Assembly (NCBI GenBank): GCA_029561555.1
Contig: JAKQXH010000104.1
Location: 1-36,503, forward strand
Direction of reading: 5' to 3'
DNA length: 36,503 bases
DNA from: Candidatus Omnitrophota bacterium
GTDB lineage: Bacteria; Omnitrophota; Omnitrophia; Omnitrophales; Omnitrophaceae
The translations under genes and the position numbers were made by a program. The notes beneath the pieces were generated by a model. That model saw only the letters and a list, made by a program, of their open reading frames with translations, was not told the origin of the DNA and did no database searches. Shown in pieces: positions 14,213 through 24,505 of the stretch (positions are counted from its first letter, which is position 1; every line of letters starts with the position of its first letter).

Positions 14213-14959
14213 TTAGGATATTTCATTCATGACGTCTTCCGGAATGTCCGCGTTATTATAGACACTCTGAACGTCATCATGATCTTCCAGGGCTTCGATC
14301 AGACCCAGCAGCTGTTTGGCATTCTCGGAATCGACTTTGACAAGATTTTTGGGCAGCATTGTAATTTCAGCGGATTCACAGGCAATATTCTTGTCCGCCA
14401 AGGCCTTCTTAACGTTCTCAAAATCCTGAGGGACGCAAGTCACTTCAAATAAATCGCCGTCCGCCGTCAGATCTTCGGCGCCCGCTGAAAGCACGATTTC
14501 CATGAGCTGATCTTCGGAAATCTTGCTTTTATTCACGACAATCAGACCTTTTTTCTCGAAAATCCACGCCACGGACCCGGCCCCGGCCATATTCCCGCCC
14601 CGTTTGTCAAAAATGCTCCGGATTTCGGATGCGGCCCGGTTTTTATTGTCGGTCAGGACCTGGACATACACGGCAACCCCTGCCGGCCCGTATCCTTCGT
14701 AATTCACTTCTTCATAAGAAACCCCCGGCAGTTCGCCCGTGCCTTTTTTGATCGCTCGCGTGATATTATCCTGCGGCATATTGTTGTCTTTGGCAGTCTG
14801 AATGGCCACCCGGAGGCGGGGATTGGACTCAGGACTCCCTCCGCCGCTCTTTGCCGCTACCGTCAGTTCGCGGATGATTTTCGTGAATATTTTCCCGCGC
14901 TTGGCGTCGGCCGCGGCCTTTTTATGCTTAATCGTAGCCCACTTCGAATGTCCCGACAT
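14213..14959 (-). CDS. yebC: YebC/PmpR family protein
   Basis: Protein of 248 aa, full length for the family. It begins with the diagnostic MSGHSKWATIKHKKAAADAKRG and carries the usual three domains, with KDNNMPQDNITRAIKKG early and a YGPAGVAV core block. YebC proteins are variously annotated as transcriptional regulators and as factors that relieve ribosome stalling; the sequence does not decide between these. GGAGGG sits four bases before the ATG. A ruvC-ruvA group lies directly downstream, an arrangement seen in many bacteria. Confidence 0.95.
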   Translation of the reverse strand: MSGHSKWATIKHKKAAADAKRGKIFTKIIRELTVAAKSGGGSPESNPRLRVAIQTAKDNNMPQDNITRAIKKGTGELPGVSYEEVNYEGYGPAGVAVYVQVLTDNKNRAASEIRSIFDKRGGNMAGAGSVAWIFEKKGLIVVNKSKISEDQLMEIVLSAGAEDLTADGDLFEVTCVPQDFENVKKALADKNIACESAEITMLPKNLVKVDSENAKQLLGLIEALEDHDDVQSVYNNADIPEDVMNEIS

Positions 14960-15038
14960 GATACCCTCCGTATGAGTTCATTTACCCAAACCGTCACGGC
15001 GGCCCCGGCAAATTCACTGCCGGAAAGGCCGGACCCTA

Positions 15039-15911
15039 TCAGGTTGCTTTCAAAACCGCTTCCGTCACCTCGACGACTTCCCGCATTTCCTTCACATCAT
15101 GAACGCGGATAATCTTTGCCCCGTTGAAGACGCTCAATGCCACGGCCGCCGCCGTCCCGAAAACACGTTCTTTCGGCGAAGTTTTCGTGATTTCCCCGAT
15201 AAACGATTTCCGGGAGACCCCGATCACGATGGGAAGTTCAAATTCAAGAAATTCCTCGAGCCAGCGGATGAGACTGAGATTCTGTGATTTCGTTTTCGCG
15301 AAACCGATTCCCGGATCCACCGCCATCCGGTCATAGGATATTCCAGCGTCAATTGCAGTGTCAATACTTTCCTTGAGTTCGCGCTTGATTTCGAAGATTA
15401 AATCCCCGTACTGAGTCTTTTCCTGCATCGTGAGCGAGTCTCCCCGCCGGTGCATCAAAATAATCCCCGCCTGATGGCAGGCAATCACGGCAGGCATCGC
15501 CGGGTCCGCCCTCAATCCGCTCACATCATTGATCATGCAGGCCCCGTTTCTCAGCATCTCATCGGCAACCCGGCTCTTGGTCGTATCGATCGAAACCGGA
15601 AGATCGGTCACCTCGCGAACCGCTTTCAGAACGGGGAGGAGCCTTCGCAATTCTTCTTCCCAGGAGACCGCTGCCGCCCCCAGACGCGACGATTCCGCGC
15701 CGAGATCGAGGATATCCGCGCCGTCCCGCTCAAATTGAATCGCGCGCGCCTGCGCCCGGTGGGGATCAAGATACTCGCCTCCGTCCGAAAAAGAATCCGG
15801 CGTCACGTTAATGACCCCCATCACCAACGCTTTTTCGGAAAGATTCCAGACCCTGTCCTTCGCCGAAAACATCATGTCTTTTCGATCGCTCATTTTTCTC
15901 ATCTTAGGCAC
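15039..15911 (-). CDS. folP: Dihydropteroate synthase
   Basis: Protein of up to 290 aa that condenses p-aminobenzoate with dihydropterin pyrophosphate in folate synthesis. Both family signatures are clear: MGVINVTPDSFSDGG near the start and DILDLGAESSRLGA slightly later. PVSIDTTKSRVADEML, the MINDVSG block, MAVDPGIGFAKT and the final R-x-H (IIRVHDV) follow. The start is uncertain: a GTG at 15911 and ATGs at 15902, 15893 and 15875 are all in frame and none has a strong ribosome site. It lies 70 bp after ftsH, matching the common tilS-ftsH-folP order. Confidence 0.93.
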   Translation of the reverse strand: MPKMRKMSDRKDMMFSAKDRVWNLSEKALVMGVINVTPDSFSDGGEYLDPHRAQARAIQFERDGADILDLGAESSRLGAAAVSWEEELRRLLPVLKAVREVTDLPVSIDTTKSRVADEMLRNGACMINDVSGLRADPAMPAVIACHQAGIILMHRRGDSLTMQEKTQYGDLIFEIKRELKESIDTAIDAGISYDRMAVDPGIGFAKTKSQNLSLIRWLEEFLEFELPIVIGVSRKSFIGEITKTSPKERVFGTAAAVALSVFNGAKIIRVHDVKEMREVVEVTEAVLKAT

Positions 15912-15980
15912 CGGTCCTATCGCGTTTCAACGAATAAAAAGCCGGATAATCGGATTTCAAGCGCGAGAACCCGAAAAAAT

Positions 15981-17993
15981 TCAAAGCCCGGGTTCGCCCG
16001 GAAGGCCGTCCGAAATACAGCTTCCTTTTGACGGGGGTAGATCGGAAGGCGGCGGAATCACCTCGGCTGCGGGCGGTTTCTTCAATTCGGGAAGACCGAT
16101 AATCCTTCGCGCCTCGTCGCCGTCCAGGACTTCCCGCTCCAGAAGTTTTTCGGAAAGTTTCCGGAGATTCTCCTTGTTTTCACGGATCAGTTTCTGCGCC
16201 CGTTCATAGCAGAAATCCACGATTTTCCTGACTTCTTCATCGATTAAAATTGCGGTTTGCTCCGAATAATCTTTTTCCCGAAGAAGGTCCCGCCCCAGAA
16301 AGACCTCCCGGTCCTTCTTCCCGAAAGTCAAATGCCCCAGTTTCTTGCTCATGCCGAGTTCACACACCATCCATTGCGCCGTCTGAGTGGCTTTCTCAAG
16401 GTCGTCCTGGGCGCCGGAAGTGATTTCCTGGAAGAAAATCTCCTCGGCAACGCGTCCGCCCAAAAGAACCGTGACCCGGTCCAAAAGCTGCTGTTCGGTC
16501 AGAAGATTCCGGTCTTCCGTCGGGGCCTGAAGCGTATAGCCCAACGCCCCGTAGCCGCGCGGAATGATGGAAATCTTCTGAACGGGGTCCGCTTCGGGAA
16601 TCAAAAGCCCCAAAAGCGCGTGCCCGGATTCATGCACCGCGACGATTTCTTTCTCCCGTTTTGAAATCACGCGGCTTTTCCGTTCGGGGCCCGCCATCAC
16701 CCGCTCGATCGATGACTCTAGCTCGCTCTGCCCGACCGCCGTTTTATCGTGTCGCGCCGCCAAAAGAGCGGCTTCATTGACCAGGTTCGCAAGGTCCGCT
16801 CCGGAAAACCCCGGCGTCTGACGGGCGAGCCTCCCCAAATCAACTTCCGAAGCCATCTTGATATTCCGGGTGTGAACTTTGAGAATCGCCTCTCTCCCCA
16901 CGATATCGGGACGGGCCACCACAATCGTGCGGTCGAATCTTCCCGGCCTCAGCAACGCCGGATCCAAAACATCCGGACGGTTCGTCGCTCCGATTAAGAT
17001 CACCCCTTCCTGGGTATCAAACCCGTCCATCTCCACCAGAAGCGCGTTCAGAGTCTGCTCCCGTTCGTCATGCCCTCCGCCGATTCCCGCGAACCGCTGG
17101 CGGCCCACCGCATCAATTTCATCGATAAAAATAATGGCTCCGCGACCGCTCTGCTTCGCGGCACGTTTCCCCTGTTCGAAAAGATCCCGAACGCGGGAAG
17201 CCCCGACCCCGACGAACATTTCCACAAAATCCGACCCGCTGATCGAGAAAAACGGCACGTTCGCTTCCCCCGCAACCGCCTTGGCAAGAAGCGTTTTTCC
17301 GGTCCCCGGAGGCCCCATCAAAAGCACCCCTTTGGGGATGCGTCCGCCCAGTTTCTGAAATTTCTGCGGATCTTTCAAAAATTCGATGATTTCCTGAAGC
17401 TCTTCTTCCGCCTCTTCCACTCCCGCAACGTCTTTAAACGTTACCCGCTGTTTGTCGGTCCCGAGCTGTTTCGCCCGCGATTTGCCGAAAGAAAGGATCT
17501 TCCCGCCTCCGTGCTGAACCCCCCGGTAGACAAAAAACCAGAAGAACCCGATCAGAAAAACAACCGGCAGGAGAGAATAAATCAGGTTTCTCCAAAACAC
17601 CTGGGGCGGGTTCACGGAAAAATTCTGAACGTTTTTCCGAAGAAGCGGAACGAGTTCCGGATCATTGTCCGGAATATTGACCTGGAAATAAGCCCCGTCC
17701 CGGAATTTCCCCCGGACAATTGTTTCCACCAGCTCGCAGGAAACGATTTGGCCGGTATCGGGGTTGCTGAGCAGCAGATTGTAGAAGTCCGAATAGCTCA
17801 GCCGCTTGAGCTCGATCCCCGGGAAAACGACAAACTGGAGGATAATGAAAGAAATAAGGGTAATCAGGGCAAAAACAATAATACGGGTCTGCTCCTGAGG
17901 CCCCTTCCCTTTGGGCCCTCCGTTTTTTGACGGTCCCATAAATTCAAACGGTGTCTTTCCTTTTTTGTTCGAAGGCCCCTTTAATTTCTCCAA
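15981..17993 (-). CDS. ftsH: ATP-dependent zinc metalloprotease FtsH
   Basis: Protein of 670 aa, a membrane-bound AAA protease for quality control of membrane and regulatory proteins. The start is a TTG at 17993 with GAGGAG six bases upstream. It has a basic, proline- and glycine-rich cytoplasmic N-terminus, TM1 at about 37-57, a periplasmic domain, and TM2 at about 138-155. The AAA module follows, with Walker A GPPGTGKT at 227-234, Walker B IIFIDEID near 287-294, and the second region of homology with the arginine pair in RPGRFDR. The zinc site HESGH is at 454-458, with the third ligand in SGAQDD. The N-terminus is longer than usual because of the roughly 35-residue cytoplasmic extension. 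Confidence 0.97.
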   Translation of the reverse strand: MEKLKGPSNKKGKTPFEFMGPSKNGGPKGKGPQEQTRIIVFALITLISFIILQFVVFPGIELKRLSYSDFYNLLLSNPDTGQIVSCELVETIVRGKFRDGAYFQVNIPDNDPELVPLLRKNVQNFSVNPPQVFWRNLIYSLLPVVFLIGFFWFFVYRGVQHGGGKILSFGKSRAKQLGTDKQRVTFKDVAGVEEAEEELQEIIEFLKDPQKFQKLGGRIPKGVLLMGPPGTGKTLLAKAVAGEANVPFFSISGSDFVEMFVGVGASRVRDLFEQGKRAAKQSGRGAIIFIDEIDAVGRQRFAGIGGGHDEREQTLNALLVEMDGFDTQEGVILIGATNRPDVLDPALLRPGRFDRTIVVARPDIVGREAILKVHTRNIKMASEVDLGRLARQTPGFSGADLANLVNEAALLAARHDKTAVGQSELESSIERVMAGPERKSRVISKREKEIVAVHESGHALLGLLIPEADPVQKISIIPRGYGALGYTLQAPTEDRNLLTEQQLLDRVTVLLGGRVAEEIFFQEITSGAQDDLEKATQTAQWMVCELGMSKKLGHLTFGKKDREVFLGRDLLREKDYSEQTAILIDEEVRKIVDFCYERAQKLIRENKENLRKLSEKLLEREVLDGDEARRIIGLPELKKPPAAEVIPPPSDLPPSKGSCISDGLPGEPGL

Positions 17994-18026
17994 AATGTTC
18001 TCCTCTTTTCACGCAAAAGCACAAGA

Positions 18027-18055
18027 ACGGTACAACATCACCCCGGAAATGTCAA
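18027..18055 (-). promoter_or_regulatory. Possible ftsH promoter
   Basis: On the minus strand a perfect TTGACA (18055-18050) is followed by a 17-bp spacer and TACCGT (18032-18027), a poor -10. The leader would be about 30 nt. Confidence 0.35.
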
Positions 18056-18065
18056 TTGAATCTCC

Positions 18066-18095
18066 GCCGGCCCGGGCCGGCCTCTCCGTGAGGCC
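18066..18095. other. Strong inverted repeats between tilS and ftsH
   Basis: A 16-bp perfect palindrome of G and C (18066-18081) overlaps a second hairpin pairing GGCCTC (18079-18084) with GAGGCC (18090-18095). There is no U-tract on either side, so it is not a standard intrinsic terminator. It lies directly upstream of the proposed ftsH promoter. Confidence 0.4.
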
Positions 18096-18156
18096 GAAAC
18101 CCGCTCCAAACCGCCCTTCCCCGTTAAAAAAGCCTCCCGAGAAACAAGCCGTCGGA

Positions 18157-19578
18157 TCAGGCGATATTGCTTATCTTCAGAAAGCGCCGGGTCTTGTGAG
18201 ACACCTTGAACCGTTCGGATATTTCCACGCCGTAAACCCAGAAAATCTCGTTTCCGCTGAGAAACAACGGCATCACATTCTTATCGTAACTGGCCACCTT
18301 TCTCGAGATCAGAAACTCTTTCAGTTTCTTGGGAAACGGCATGCCCAAGGGCTGAAACATATCGCCTTCCCGCCGGTTCCGGATGACAATCGGAAAGGAG
18401 ATTTTATCCAGATCGAAAATCCCGCAGGTTTTATCCTGGCGGTCTTCCTTGTAGATCCGCTGCTCAAACGCCTCGGCCGCGAATTCAAGCCCTTTTTCCT
18501 TGATCCGGATCTTGCCCCCCAAAGGCAATTCATAGCGGTACTGCTCGGTCTTGTCCGCAACCGGTTTCTTGAGAATGATCTCCTTCCGCTCGAAGGAAAC
18601 CGAGGTTTCCGACGGAATATGAATCTCGAATTTTTCCGCGTTCCGCTCAAGCGCTTTACGGATCTCGTCCCAGTGGAAGTAAGTCAATTCGCTGTCCGGA
18701 TCCAATTCCCGTATCGCCTTCTGCAGAATCCGGAACCGCAAAGCCTCCGGCTCAAGCAGAAATTTCTTCTTCTTGAGCGTAATCAGAGAGCCCTTCCGCT
18801 TTCTCACGATCTTCGGATAATGTTTCAGCGCAAGCTCTTCGATAAACGCGAGATCCAGCGCGACGGTGTCCGCAAGATGCGCCAATGCCGTTTTGATGCG
18901 GGGATTATAGTGGCGCTCAAGATAGGGAATAAGCTGATGGCGAATCCGGTTCCGGACAAAATGAGTATGCGTATTGCTCCCGTCGACGCAATAAGTCAGC
19001 TTGCGGTCGCGGACATAATCCTGAAGCATTTCCTTGCCGAATTCGATCAGGGGCCTGATCAAAGTCAGATTCTGCCATTCCGAAACCGGCTTCATGCCTC
19101 CGATCCCGCGAAGGCCGGTCCCCCGGATCAGCCGAAACAGAACCGTCTCCGCCTGATCGTCCCGGTGATGCCCCAACGCAACTTTCGAGATCCCCAAACG
19201 GGCGCCTTCTTCCTTGAAAAACTGAAGGCGGCATTCCCGCCCCGCCTCTTCCAGCGACATCCGGTGGTCCTTCGAAAACTTTTCGACATCGATTTTTTTG
19301 ATGCTGATCGGCATCTTGAGCTCCCGGGCAAACCGCTCGGCAAACATCTGATCCCGGTCGGACGCCTCGCCCCTCAGCGAATGGTTCACGTGAACCAGAT
19401 GAATGTTCAGTTTCCAGTCCGCGCGAATTCTGTAAAAAAGATCAAACAGGCTTACGGAATCCGGTCCGCCGGAAAGCGCAACCATAACGGATTCCCCTTT
19501 CCGGATCATGTCATAGCGGCGAATCGTCTTGAGAAAAATATCCACAACCTTGTCTTCTTTTCTTTCCATCGCAATCAT
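18157..19578 (-). CDS. tilS: tRNA(Ile)-lysidine synthase TilS
   Basis: Protein of 473 aa that converts C34 of the CAT-anticodon tRNA-Ile2 to lysidine so that it reads AUA codons. The N-terminal PP-loop is VALSGGPDSVSL (SGGxDS, near residue 35), followed by HVNHSLRGEASDRDQMFAERFA, GHHRDDQAETVLFRLIRGTG and RPLI, all standard TilS blocks. The C-terminal substrate-binding domain includes a RREGDMFQPLGM segment and a KLKEFLISRKV segment. GGGGAG lies seven bases before the ATG. It is directly downstream of two CAT-anticodon tRNA genes, one of which could be its substrate, and upstream of ftsH. Confidence 0.95.
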   Translation of the reverse strand: MIAMERKEDKVVDIFLKTIRRYDMIRKGESVMVALSGGPDSVSLFDLFYRIRADWKLNIHLVHVNHSLRGEASDRDQMFAERFARELKMPISIKKIDVEKFSKDHRMSLEEAGRECRLQFFKEEGARLGISKVALGHHRDDQAETVLFRLIRGTGLRGIGGMKPVSEWQNLTLIRPLIEFGKEMLQDYVRDRKLTYCVDGSNTHTHFVRNRIRHQLIPYLERHYNPRIKTALAHLADTVALDLAFIEELALKHYPKIVRKRKGSLITLKKKKFLLEPEALRFRILQKAIRELDPDSELTYFHWDEIRKALERNAEKFEIHIPSETSVSFERKEIILKKPVADKTEQYRYELPLGGKIRIKEKGLEFAAEAFEQRIYKEDRQDKTCGIFDLDKISFPIVIRNRREGDMFQPLGMPFPKKLKEFLISRKVASYDKNVMPLFLSGNEIFWVYGVEISERFKVSHKTRRFLKISNIA

Positions 19579-19691
19579 TCTTGGTCTCCCCTGAGTGTCT
19601 CATGAAAAATCGAAGGAGGGAACATCCTCTCCTTCTCGCGAATTAACCCCGCGTGGCCGGGGCATGATTCCCGCCAACGCGGTTTAAAAAA

Positions 19692-19767
19692 TGGTAGCGG
19701 CGGAGGGAATTGCACCCCCGACACAGGGCTTATGAGTCCCTTGCTCTACTAACTGAGCTACGCCGCC
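19692..19767 (-). tRNA. Atypical tRNA with CAT anticodon (elongator Met or Ile2)
   Basis: This 76-nt gene includes an encoded CCA and folds as a cloverleaf: acceptor GGCGGCG with CGCCGCT (a G1-U72 wobble), D-arm GCTC/GAGC, anticodon loop CTCATAA, T-arm GGGGG/CCCTC with one wobble. It has several oddities. Position 18 is A instead of G, position 55 is G instead of T, and the last anticodon-stem pair is A-G. The 18-55 contact, near-universal in tRNA, is thus altered on both sides. The sequence is nearest to elongator tRNA-Met, but a CAT anticodon could also be tRNA-Ile2 for the adjacent TilS. It may be a degenerate or specialised copy. Confidence 0.8.
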
Positions 19768-19924
19768 ATGTTTGTCACTAAAAGAGGAGAGCCCGGATGG
19801 AAAAAAAAGAACGTTCGGAAGGAATTGCGTTTGAAACCCCGGTCGGAAATTTCGGATATCTTTTGTTTCCCTGTCTGCATGCGATTCCCGCCTGAAAAGC
19901 GAAAATGCATTCTCCCGACGACAG

Positions 19925-19950
19925 AAACGGCGCCGGATCGAGCCGTTTTT
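19925..19950. other. Terminator-like hairpin between the two tRNA genes
   Basis: AAACGGC (19925-19931) pairs with GCCGTTT (19942-19948), followed by T residues on the plus strand and preceded by A residues that read as T on the minus strand only before the stem. It lies in the 253-bp spacer between tRNAs. It would terminate plus-strand transcription best, yet no plus-strand gene is there. No coding sequence is recognised in this spacer. Confidence 0.3.
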
Positions 19951-20020
19951 CTTCCGGCGGATTCCGGGGCCGTTTCCTGTTTCGGTTCATCTTGCGCATT
20001 TTTTGAAAGCGCAAAAACGA

Positions 20021-20097
<77 letters not shown>

Positions 20098-20132
20098 TTG
20101 TATCGCAAAATTTCTTTCAAACAGCTTTTGAG

Positions 20133-20162
20133 ATTATAGAGAAGTCCGGTGTAAAGTGTCAA
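20133..20162 (-). promoter_or_regulatory. Consensus promoter of tRNA-fMet
   Basis: TTGACA (20162-20157) and TATAAT (20138-20133) with an 18-bp spacer on the minus strand. Both hexamers are perfect, as expected for a stable RNA gene. It may also drive the second tRNA and tilS. Confidence 0.85.
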
Positions 20163-20292
20163 GCGGCCTCTTGGCTCGGAACCCGCGGAAAACGTCCGCG
20201 GACGGCTGATTCCCTTCATGAAAATCTTTTTCACCGTTACCGCAAAGCGCATGCACTCACATCCCCGGCTCAACGCCAGGCCCGCCGGAAAT

Positions 20293-20625
20293 TCACGTCG
20301 GAAGAACCGTTTTTTCGTTTCCGAGACTCTGAAGTTCTTCTTTTTTCTTTTCCGCGGGCACGATTTTATAGACAACTTCCCCGGGGCGAACCCGCCCCAA
20401 ATTTTCGCGAGCGACTTTTTCCAGATATTCCGAATCGCTCTCCAAAAGCCGTTCTTCCTCGACCAACTGTTTCAAAGTGCTCCTCAAACGTCCGATTTCT
20501 TCCTTAAGCTCGGTCTCTTTCCTCTTGAGCTCCTGATACTTTGAAAAACTGGGCAAATAGACCAGGGCAAAGGCCGACACCATCACGAAAAGCAGGAAAA
20601 GAACCTTCATTTTCCTCGCAAACAT
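20293..20625 (-). CDS. FtsB/DivIC-type cell-division protein
   Basis: Protein of 110 aa, a bitopic division protein that bridges the FtsL/FtsQ group at the septum. It has a short cytoplasmic start, one transmembrane helix (about 8-26), a leucine-zipper-like coiled coil (about 30-70, KYQELKRKETELKEEIGRLR), and the family tail YLEKVARENLGRVRPGEVVYKIV. GGAGGGG lies eight bases before the ATG. It follows eno by about 30 bp, the usual eno-ftsB order. Assignment to FtsB rather than DivIC depends on lineage only. Confidence 0.9.
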   Translation of the reverse strand: MFARKMKVLFLLFVMVSAFALVYLPSFSKYQELKRKETELKEEIGRLRSTLKQLVEEERLLESDSEYLEKVARENLGRVRPGEVVYKIVPAEKKKEELQSLGNEKTVLPT

Positions 20626-20656
20626 CAGATCGTCCCCTCCCGGTCCCTGAGCATTT

Positions 20657-22090
<1,434 letters not shown>

Positions 22091-22744
22091 CTAACCGGAG
22101 AACCAATTCCTGAAAAGGCTTTTCCATCCGGTCTTCTTTTGATTCAACAAAACGGCCCAAAATCCTTGCTGCCGATATTCGGGCTTATCCTGAATCCTCT
22201 CCACGGCAACTCTAAACCCGTCAAAGTAGTTCCGGACCGAATCGCGGTTCCATAAATCATAATGGGCCGTCCCCAAAATCTGGTCGAAATTGACTTCAAA
22301 GTACAAGCGCTTTCCCGGTTTTAGCACGCGGCGGATTTCCGCGATCATTTTAGCCGGATTCGGCGTATGATCGATCACGTTGCGGCACAAAACCCAGTCG
22401 AAATAACCGTCGCGAAACGGCAGGCCTTCCCCGTCGCTTTTAAAATAGCGGATTTCGGGGCCCTCTTGGATCCGGCGATTTTCCGACGGCAGGATTTTCC
22501 GGTATTCGTCCAGCAAGGCATCCGCGGCATAAACCACGCCCCGGATCCGGGAGCACTCAAGAATGCTGAGCGGACCGCACCCTAAATCCAATCCCCGGCC
22601 GCGGGCGGCATTGATCTCGGGGAGATAACGGAGGGTCACTTCCCAATCCTCCCTCCTGACGTTCAAAAATCCTTCGGACCCCATCGACCGGAAGAAATTC
22701 CGCCACCAATTAACTTCCTCAACCTGTTTCGGATTTAACGGCAT
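22091..22744 (-). CDS. Class I SAM-dependent methyltransferase
   Basis: Protein of 217 aa with a Methyltransf_11-type Rossmann core. Motif I is GLDLGCGPLSILE (near residue 55); a DGEGLPFRDGYFDWVLC block gives motif IV, with NVIDHTPNPAKMIAEIRRVLKPGKRLYFEV after it. An N-terminal helix precedes it. The substrate cannot be predicted. It lies 41 bp after purN and is followed by the eno promoter region, so it is the last gene of the polyprenyl synthase-AtpI-rsmI-purN series. A role in cell-wall or lipid tailoring would be a guess. Confidence 0.82.
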   Translation of the reverse strand: MPLNPKQVEEVNWWRNFFRSMGSEGFLNVRREDWEVTLRYLPEINAARGRGLDLGCGPLSILECSRIRGVVYAADALLDEYRKILPSENRRIQEGPEIRYFKSDGEGLPFRDGYFDWVLCRNVIDHTPNPAKMIAEIRRVLKPGKRLYFEVNFDQILGTAHYDLWNRDSVRNYFDGFRVAVERIQDKPEYRQQGFWAVLLNQKKTGWKSLFRNWFSG

Positions 22745-22785
22745 GATTTTGACTCAAAATTTTTAAAAATCGGGGAGCGCCCGCA

Positions 22786-23391
22786 TCATGAACGGATCAG
22801 AACTTTTCTGCCTTTGATCTTCAATTTCCCGGAAACCAAAAGCTCGATCGCGCGCGGATAAAGCCGGTACTCCGCCGCATGAATTTTCTTCTCAACGGCC
22901 GGCAAGCGGTCCCGCAATCCGATCGTCACGGCCTCCTGCAGAATAATCGGGCCGTGATCCACCTGCTCATCGACGAAATGAACCGTTACCCCCGTCACGC
23001 GCGAGCCGTAATCAAATGCGTCCCGGATGGCATGAGCCCCCTTGAAGGACGGAAGCAGGGCGGGATGAATGTTTAAAATTTTCCCGGGATAAGCCCGGAT
23101 CAAAACCGGCCCCACGATTTTCATGTATCCCGCCAGGACGATGAAATCGATTCGCCGGGATTTGAGTATTTCCAATATCGCTTTCTCAAAAAGCTCTTTC
23201 GATTCAAAAGCCGAGCGCTCAAGGCCGGCCGTCTCCACTCCAAACGCTTTCGCCTTTTTAAGACCGGGAGCCCCGGGCTTATCGCTGAAGACCAGCCCCG
23301 CTTCCGCCCGGATTTTTCCCCGCTTGACCTGACGCACAATATTCTCCATATTGCTTCCCCGGCCCGAGATAAATATCGCCATCCGCTTCAT
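22786..23391 (-). CDS. purN: Phosphoribosylglycinamide formyltransferase
   Basis: Protein of 201 aa that uses 10-formyltetrahydrofolate to formylate GAR, the third step of purine synthesis. It has the N-terminal FISGRGSNMENIV phosphate-binding loop, the folate-binding VLAGYMKIVGP block, the catalytic NIHPALLPSFKG (N and H), and HFVDEQVDHGPII, which holds the catalytic aspartate. Length is normal. Its ATG follows the rsmI stop with one base between them, so translation is likely coupled. Confidence 0.96.
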   Translation of the reverse strand: MKRMAIFISGRGSNMENIVRQVKRGKIRAEAGLVFSDKPGAPGLKKAKAFGVETAGLERSAFESKELFEKAILEILKSRRIDFIVLAGYMKIVGPVLIRAYPGKILNIHPALLPSFKGAHAIRDAFDYGSRVTGVTVHFVDEQVDHGPIILQEAVTIGLRDRLPAVEKKIHAAEYRLYPRAIELLVSGKLKIKGRKVLIRS

Positions 23392-23392
23392 G

Positions 23393-24100
23393 TCAATCCG
23401 CCTCCGCTTTTTCGATCCCGTCCGCGCCTTCGACGATCAAAACGATTTCCCCCAGTTTCTTCCTGGACAAGGTTTCCCGCAAAATTTCAGGCAAAGTCCC
23501 CCGGATCTGCTCCTCAAACTGTTTGGTCATTTCCCGGGAGAGACATCCCCGCCGGGCCCCGAAGATTTCCGTCATCGCCCGGAGTGTTTTCTCGATCCGG
23601 TGCGGGGACTCGTAAAAAACCATCGTCCGCTCCTCCTCCCGCAACTTTTCCAACGCCCTCCGCATGGCGCCTTCCTTGTAAGGGAGAAACCCTTCGAACA
23701 CAAATTTCTCGCAAGGCACCCCGCTGACGACCAGCCCCGCGACCAGCGCCGCGGGACCCGGAATCCCTTCGACCGCGATCCCCTTTTCAAGCGCGGAACG
23801 GACCAACGCGTACCCCGGATCGCTGATCAGCGGTGTTCCTCCGTCCGTAACGTACGCGACCGATTTGCCCGACTCAAGCTCCCGGAGAATAAAGTCCAGC
23901 TTCCCGGACGACGTATGATCGTGAAAACTCGTGACCGGCACGTGAATATCGTAATGCGACAACAACTTGCGGGTCTGACGGGTATCCTCGCAGGCAATCC
24001 ATTGCGCCGCTCGGAGCGCTTCCAGCGCCCGCAACGTGATATCCTTCAGATTCCCGATAGGCGTGCTGACCAAAAACAGTTTTCCCGCTTCCGTCATCAT
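23393..24100 (-). CDS. rsmI: 16S rRNA 2'-O-methyltransferase RsmI
   Basis: Protein of 235 aa, a tetrapyrrole-methylase-fold enzyme that modifies C1402 of 16S rRNA. It begins GKLFLVSTPIGNLKDITLRALEAL and continues through CEDTRQTRKLL, SVAYVTDGGTPLISDPGY, GIPGPAALVAGLVVSG and the FYESPHRIEKTLRAM signature. It is somewhat shorter than the usual 270-290 residues, because it lacks most of the C-terminal extra domain. Two adjacent ATG codons at 24100 and 24097 are both possible starts. It lies 42 bp after the AtpI-like gene. Confidence 0.93.
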   Translation of the reverse strand: MMTEAGKLFLVSTPIGNLKDITLRALEALRAAQWIACEDTRQTRKLLSHYDIHVPVTSFHDHTSSGKLDFILRELESGKSVAYVTDGGTPLISDPGYALVRSALEKGIAVEGIPGPAALVAGLVVSGVPCEKFVFEGFLPYKEGAMRRALEKLREEERTMVFYESPHRIEKTLRAMTEIFGARRGCLSREMTKQFEEQIRGTLPEILRETLSRKKLGEIVLIVEGADGIEKAEAD

Positions 24101-24142
24101 CGGCTTTTACGATTCATTCCGCTTTCAGGCCCGTCGATATTT

Positions 24143-24505
24143 TCACTTCCGAAATATTTTCCGGAGGACAAACAATCCGGAGCTCAAATACACCAGAAAA
24201 AAACCGAGAAGAAATCCTCCGAAATGAATCCCCGGGATCCGAAACGCCAAAAAGAAAAGAAGTCCGAGGAAGAGATATCGCAGAAAAAAACGCGCCACGT
24301 GATCCGCCGGACGCAGGGTTCGCTCCCGCAGAACGGCCAGGTGCCGGAAGAGAAAATAATAATTGAACGCTCCCGCCAGCGTTCCGCCCGCGACGCCGAA
24401 GGCCCAGTCGTTTTTTTTCAGAAAAAAAGCGGCCAGCGCGCAGGCCAATCCGAATAAAACGGTCAGAGCCAGGATCTTCCTTCTCTCTTCGAACGCGTCG
24501 GTCAT
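24143..24505 (-). CDS. AtpI-like small membrane protein
   Basis: Protein of 120 aa with four hydrophobic segments (about 13-29, 36-52, 70-88, 92-112) and a basic C-terminus. This matches the ATP synthase subunit I (AtpI) type of small protein, which helps assemble the c-ring or transports Mg2+. The start is the ATG at 24505, with AAGGG seven bases upstream; it shares a base with the TGA of the upstream gene (TGATG), implying translational coupling. A GTG one codon earlier is less well placed. No other ATP synthase genes are next to it, so it could be a different small membrane protein. Confidence 0.6.
   Translation of the reverse strand: MTDAFEERRKILALTVLFGLACALAAFFLKKNDWAFGVAGGTLAGAFNYYFLFRHLAVLRERTLRPADHVARFFLRYLFLGLLFFLAFRIPGIHFGGFLLGFFLVYLSSGLFVLRKIFRK

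Noticed and set aside
14190-14216. 7-bp hairpin at the yebC stop codon as a terminator
   Set aside because: There is no U-tract after the stem on the minus strand and the loop is large.
17911-19605. Open frame of 564 codons on the plus strand opposite tilS and the tilS-ftsH spacer
   Set aside because: It is antisense to tilS, whose PP-loop and other motifs are unmistakable. The frame has no family features or ribosome site and is an effect of codon bias.
19649-19682. GC-rich hairpin between the odd tRNA and tilS as a terminator
   Set aside because: There is no T-run on the transcribed side; the A/T run lies before the stem for minus-strand transcription.
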